Assembly: GCA_963809925.1 (NCBI GenBank)
Contig: CAWELH010000010.1
Location: 124,001 to 188,000 of the forward strand
Direction: 5' to 3'
Length of the DNA stretch: 64,000 bases
DNA from: DASQZK01 sp963809925
GTDB lineage: Bacteria; Bacteroidota; Bacteroidia; Bacteroidales; GCA-2748055
In this document: positions 61,074 to 64,000 of the stretch, piece after piece
How positions within the stretch are numbered: the stretch's first letter is position 1
Layout: the number at the start of each line of letters is the position of its first letter
The notes under the pieces: model-generated
The model's input: the letters and a program-made list of their open reading frames with translations, nothing else
Database searches by the model: none
What the model was told of the DNA's origin: nothing
Translations under genes and position numbers: made by a program

Positions 61074-64000
61074 ATGCAAGATAATGTTAAAAAGGATAAG
61101 GAATTTCATAAACTCCGGGAAAAGGTAATCAGAATTGAAGAGAGAAACAGAATTCTTGAGGAAGAAAACAATCTTTTCAAAATGATTAATGAATCGGGGC
61201 GTGATCTGATAACCATTCACAATGAAAAGGGACGGATTTTGTATGCTTCACCCTCATCTTTCCCCATTCTCGGCTACCGGCCGGAAGAGATGACAGGCCT
61301 GGGTTTTGCTGAACTTGGTTTTGATGCCGCTAAAGTTGAATTCTTTGAGTCTGCAATCCGTGACGTCTACACAAGCTTGGAACCCAGTGAATTAGAATTT
61401 GAGCTGGAGACAAAAGTAGGTTCCAGGTATCTGAACTGGAAACTTGTGCCGGAGTTCGGTACAGATGGACAGATAAATACCGTTCTCGGCATCCTGAGAG
61501 ACCAGACTGAATACCAGAATAACCTGAGGGAGCAGGCTAAAGCCACGGAGATTTTATCTGCTACCGAGCGGCTGTCCCGCTCGGGAAGCTTTATTTTTAA
61601 TCTCAGAAGTGGCGAGGTTTACTGGAGTAAAGGACTTTATGAACTGATCGACAGATTGCCTTCAGACGGACCTATCACTGATAAGGAACTAAAAAGGCTG
61701 ATGTCGGAGCGTGACTTTGTGAAATTCAATAATCTGTTGCTGAAAGCAAGGAAATCCATGTACTCTATAAAGGGCGATTTCAAGATCGTATTGAAAAGAC
61801 ATCCTCCGATGTTTCTTGAAATTGAGCTGCGTCGGGATCCGTTTTATACCCATACGGAGCCGAAGATAATTGGGATCGTCCGGGACAGAACAGATCTTCA
61901 ACGCATACAAATGAGCCTGTCGAGTGCAGAAGAAAAATTCAGGCATATTTTTGAGAACTTGCCGGACGGTATTATGGTATCAGCATACAACAATGGTAAG
62001 ATCGTAGATTTTAACGCGGCATTTCAAAGGCTTACCAAATTCACTGCTGCCGATATCCGTGACAAAACTTCAGTTGATATCGGGATTTTTCCAGATTTCG
62101 GTGTACGTGATAAATTCTTCCTGGATTTGCAGGAAGAAAAACCAATCCTTAACAAGGAATTGGCTCTCACTACCAAATATGGTGAATCTGTAGACGTTCT
62201 CGTCTCTTCAACCAGTATCAGCATCGAAGGCGAAAATTATCTTTTGTCGATTATCAGGGATATCACTAAGCTAAAGGGTGTAGAAAGGGCATTAAACGAT
62301 TCCCATCAACGCCTGCTCATCAGCGAGGAAAAATTCACAGCCTTTCTAAACCATTCCCCTGATGGGATTATGATAACTGATGAAGGAGGTAGGATTCAGG
62401 ACTGGAACACAAGTATGGAAAAACTAACTGGCATTCCCGGAAGCAGGGCTGTCGGCTCAGATTTGATGAATATCCTTGAAAAGATACATACCTTCAATAT
62501 CGGCAGCGTACCAGACTTTGATCTTTTGCGAAAAAAACTGGAAGAATTCTTTAAGACTGGTGCTCCGGAGCTCATCACGATGAAAGAGAACAGAGAAGTT
62601 ATGCTTCCTGGTATTGGGAAGTTATATATTGAAATCTTCACCTTTCCAATCACAACTGAAAAGGGATATAGAATCGGACAGATTTCAAGGGATATCTCCG
62701 AACAGAAAGAATTCGAACACAATGTTCTGCTTTACCGCGATATCTTCATAAACAATGAAGACGGCATTGCCATCATGAACCTGAAAGGCAGGTATACTGA
62801 AATTAATCGCGCACATAAAGAGATTCTGGGCTTTCCGGCTGAAGAGCTCAATGGAAAAACACCAGCCGTATTTTTGGGAGAGAGACTTTTCGATGAGATT
62901 TTCAGAGTTTATGATTACCAGGGTGCATTTGAAGGTGAACTGAATGCATCCCGAAGTAACGGAAAAAAAATATTCATCGATTTCATCTTGTTCCCCGTGA
63001 TGTCTGACAATCTTCCGGTATGCATCGTTTCAGTGGTCAGAGATATTTCCGGACGAAAAAATACGGAGAGAGAGCTTATTGAGGCCAGACGTGCAGCGGA
63101 GGAAGCCGATTCGCTGAAAACAGCATTCCTGTCCAATATGTCTCATGAGATCAGAACGCCTATGAATTCAATACTAGGATTTTCAGGTCTTCTTGAAAAT
63201 ACCAAACTCGATGAGGATAAACGAAAAAAATATATCGGATATATCAATAAAAACGGCGATAACCTTTTGCACTTGATTGAAGATATTATTGACATTTCTA
63301 AAATTGAATCCAATCAGATCAAAATTGAGAAAGCTCCTTGCGATATCCATGAGCTTTTGGAGGATTTATTTACCAGTATGGCACGTGTGCTGGAGAAGGA
63401 AGAAAAAAAATCAGTTCAGCTTACAAAGAAATTTCCGGATGAAGCCCTCTGGGCCCATACTGATGGATTTCGTCTACGCCAGATTTTTATTAATCTGATA
63501 CACAATGCGATAAAATTTACTGATAATGGTTTTGTTGAAATAGGCTACCATTCCGGTAATGAAAAGGAAATCCTTTTTCATGTCAAGGATACGGGTATTG
63601 GCATTCCACCGGAACTGATGGATTCTATATTTGAAAGGTTCAGGAAACTTGAGAATGAAAAGAAAAAGCTTTATGGTGGTGCCGGCCTGGGACTGGCTAT
63701 AACAAAGCAACTGGTAAATCTCATGGGTGGAAGAATATGGGTGGAATCAGATGTTGGCAAAGGAACTACTTTTTATTTCACCACACCTCTGGTTCGTAGT
63801 TATATTGAGGAAGTACTGGAAGGAACGGAACGCAGGAAAGAGATCCGAAGCAAATGGACGGGAAAGAAAATATTGATAGTGGAAGACGACCAGTACAGTT
63901 TCGAACTTATCGGTGAATTCTTGTCTGGAACGGAGGCAGAATTCATTCATGTTACCGACGGGAAGGAAGCCGTTAAGATCATCACCGGAAGGAGTGATAT
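61074..64000 (+). CDS. Hybrid sensor histidine kinase with multiple PAS domains, 3' end missing
   Basis: At least 975 residues, running off the window. It starts at ATG 61074 (GTG 61071 also possible), with a GGAGGAGGAGG run 24 bp upstream. No membrane segment is visible. Order: coiled-coil N-terminus (1-35), PAS domains at about 35-145, 150-285, 285-405, 415-550 and 545-665, HisKA with phospho-acceptor His691 (NMSHEIRTPMN), HATPase_c about 790-905 (INLIHNAIKFTDNG, VKDTGIGIP, GAGLGLAITKQLV), and a receiver domain from about 923 (KILIVEDDQ), cut at the end. A cytosolic sensor whose partner lies outside. It is divergent from the symporter gene. Confidence 0.92.
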   Translation, partial: MQDNVKKDKEFHKLREKVIRIEERNRILEEENNLFKMINESGRDLITIHNEKGRILYASPSSFPILGYRPEEMTGLGFAELGFDAAKVEFFESAIRDVYTSLEPSELEFELETKVGSRYLNWKLVPEFGTDGQINTVLGILRDQTEYQNNLREQAKATEILSATERLSRSGSFIFNLRSGEVYWSKGLYELIDRLPSDGPITDKELKRLMSERDFVKFNNLLLKARKSMYSIKGDFKIVLKRHPPMFLEIELRRDPFYTHTEPKIIGIVRDRTDLQRIQMSLSSAEEKFRHIFENLPDGIMVSAYNNGKIVDFNAAFQRLTKFTAADIRDKTSVDIGIFPDFGVRDKFFLDLQEEKPILNKELALTTKYGESVDVLVSSTSISIEGENYLLSIIRDITKLKGVERALNDSHQRLLISEEKFTAFLNHSPDGIMITDEGGRIQDWNTSMEKLTGIPGSRAVGSDLMNILEKIHTFNIGSVPDFDLLRKKLEEFFKTGAPELITMKENREVMLPGIGKLYIEIFTFPITTEKGYRIGQISRDISEQKEFEHNVLLYRDIFINNEDGIAIMNLKGRYTEINRAHKEILGFPAEELNGKTPAVFLGERLFDEIFRVYDYQGAFEGELNASRSNGKKIFIDFILFPVMSDNLPVCIVSVVRDISGRKNTERELIEARRAAEEADSLKTAFLSNMSHEIRTPMNSILGFSGLLENTKLDEDKRKKYIGYINKNGDNLLHLIEDIIDISKIESNQIKIEKAPCDIHELLEDLFTSMARVLEKEEKKSVQLTKKFPDEALWAHTDGFRLRQIFINLIHNAIKFTDNGFVEIGYHSGNEKEILFHVKDTGIGIPPELMDSIFERFRKLENEKKKLYGGAGLGLAITKQLVNLMGGRIWVESDVGKGTTFYFTTPLVRSYIEEVLEGTERRKEIRSKWTGKKILIVEDDQYSFELIGEFLSGTEAEFIHVTDGKEAVKIITGRSD

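Overview
The window looks like a chromosome segment of a Bacteroidota bacterium, most likely a free-living, carbohydrate-degrading member of the Bacteroidales/Marinilabiliales type. The reasons are a type IX secretion C-terminal domain on the GH30 protein, TAnnTTTG-type -7 promoter elements with weak Shine-Dalgarno sequences, an HYC_CC_PP-type small protein, a lysine-rich cold-shock protein of the Bacteroidota type, and a dense set of plant or algal polysaccharide hydrolases including a sulfatase. No rRNA, tRNA, CRISPR array, insertion sequence or prophage was seen.

Layout. 1-6.0 kb (minus): copper/silver efflux operon, in transcription order an HYC_CC_PP protein, a CusA-type RND pump, a TolC-like outer membrane channel and a metal-binding periplasmic adaptor cut by the window edge. 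6.0-6.6 kb: gene-free stretch with several hairpins. 6.6-8.6 kb (plus): D-lyxose isomerase and a CE15-like glucuronoyl esterase. 9.2-13.0 kb (minus): 2-oxoacid dehydrogenase E2 and fused E1, divergent from a GntR/UTRA regulator. 14.2-17.8 kb (plus): rhamnose catabolism (aldolase, kinase, isomerase). 18-20.1 kb (minus): Gfo/Idh/MocA oxidoreductase and aldo/keto reductase. 20.2-22.7 kb (plus): DUF2264 protein and GH88 unsaturated uronyl hydrolase. 22.7-24.1 kb (minus): three-gene operon of membrane protein, winged-helix regulator and a chimeric zinc-ribbon lipoprotein. 24.5-34.8 kb (plus): 1477-residue GH30 protein, GH28-like protein, DMFase-beta-like lipoprotein and GH74-like lipoprotein. 34.8-39.3 kb (minus): housekeeping genes (GNAT, YdeI-like, cold-shock, nitronate monooxygenase-like, Nudix) plus a truncated DHFR-like gene ending inside an 8-bp tandem repeat. 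39.4-53.8 kb (minus): tightly packed six-gene unit GH97, heparinase II/III-like, GH2, GH116, sulfatase, GH27. 54.1-59.0 kb (plus): glycyl radical enzyme, GH130 phosphorylase and nucleoside hydrolase-like protein. 59.1-60.9 kb (minus): Na+/solute symporter. 61.1 kb to the end (plus): multi-PAS hybrid sensor kinase cut by the window edge.

How it fits together. The secreted enzymes would attack glucuronoxylan (GH30, CE15), pectin/rhamnogalacturonan (GH28, GH88, DUF2264, rhamnose pathway), xyloglucan-like chains (GH74) and sulfated or galactose-rich glycans (GH2, GH27, GH97, sulfatase, heparinase-fold lyase). Rhamnose goes to dihydroxyacetone phosphate and lactaldehyde; mannosyl-glucose-type disaccharides could be phosphorolysed by the GH130 enzyme after uptake by the symporter. 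No SusC/SusD pair is present, so this is not a canonical polysaccharide utilization locus. The observations most worth following are the glycyl radical enzyme without a visible activase (Cys405-Gly-Glu407 instead of the usual Cys-Val-Glu), the GH97 C-terminal frameshift, the truncated gene at the tandem repeat, the lipoprotein/DUF3795 chimera, and perfect palindromes upstream of two regulator operons.
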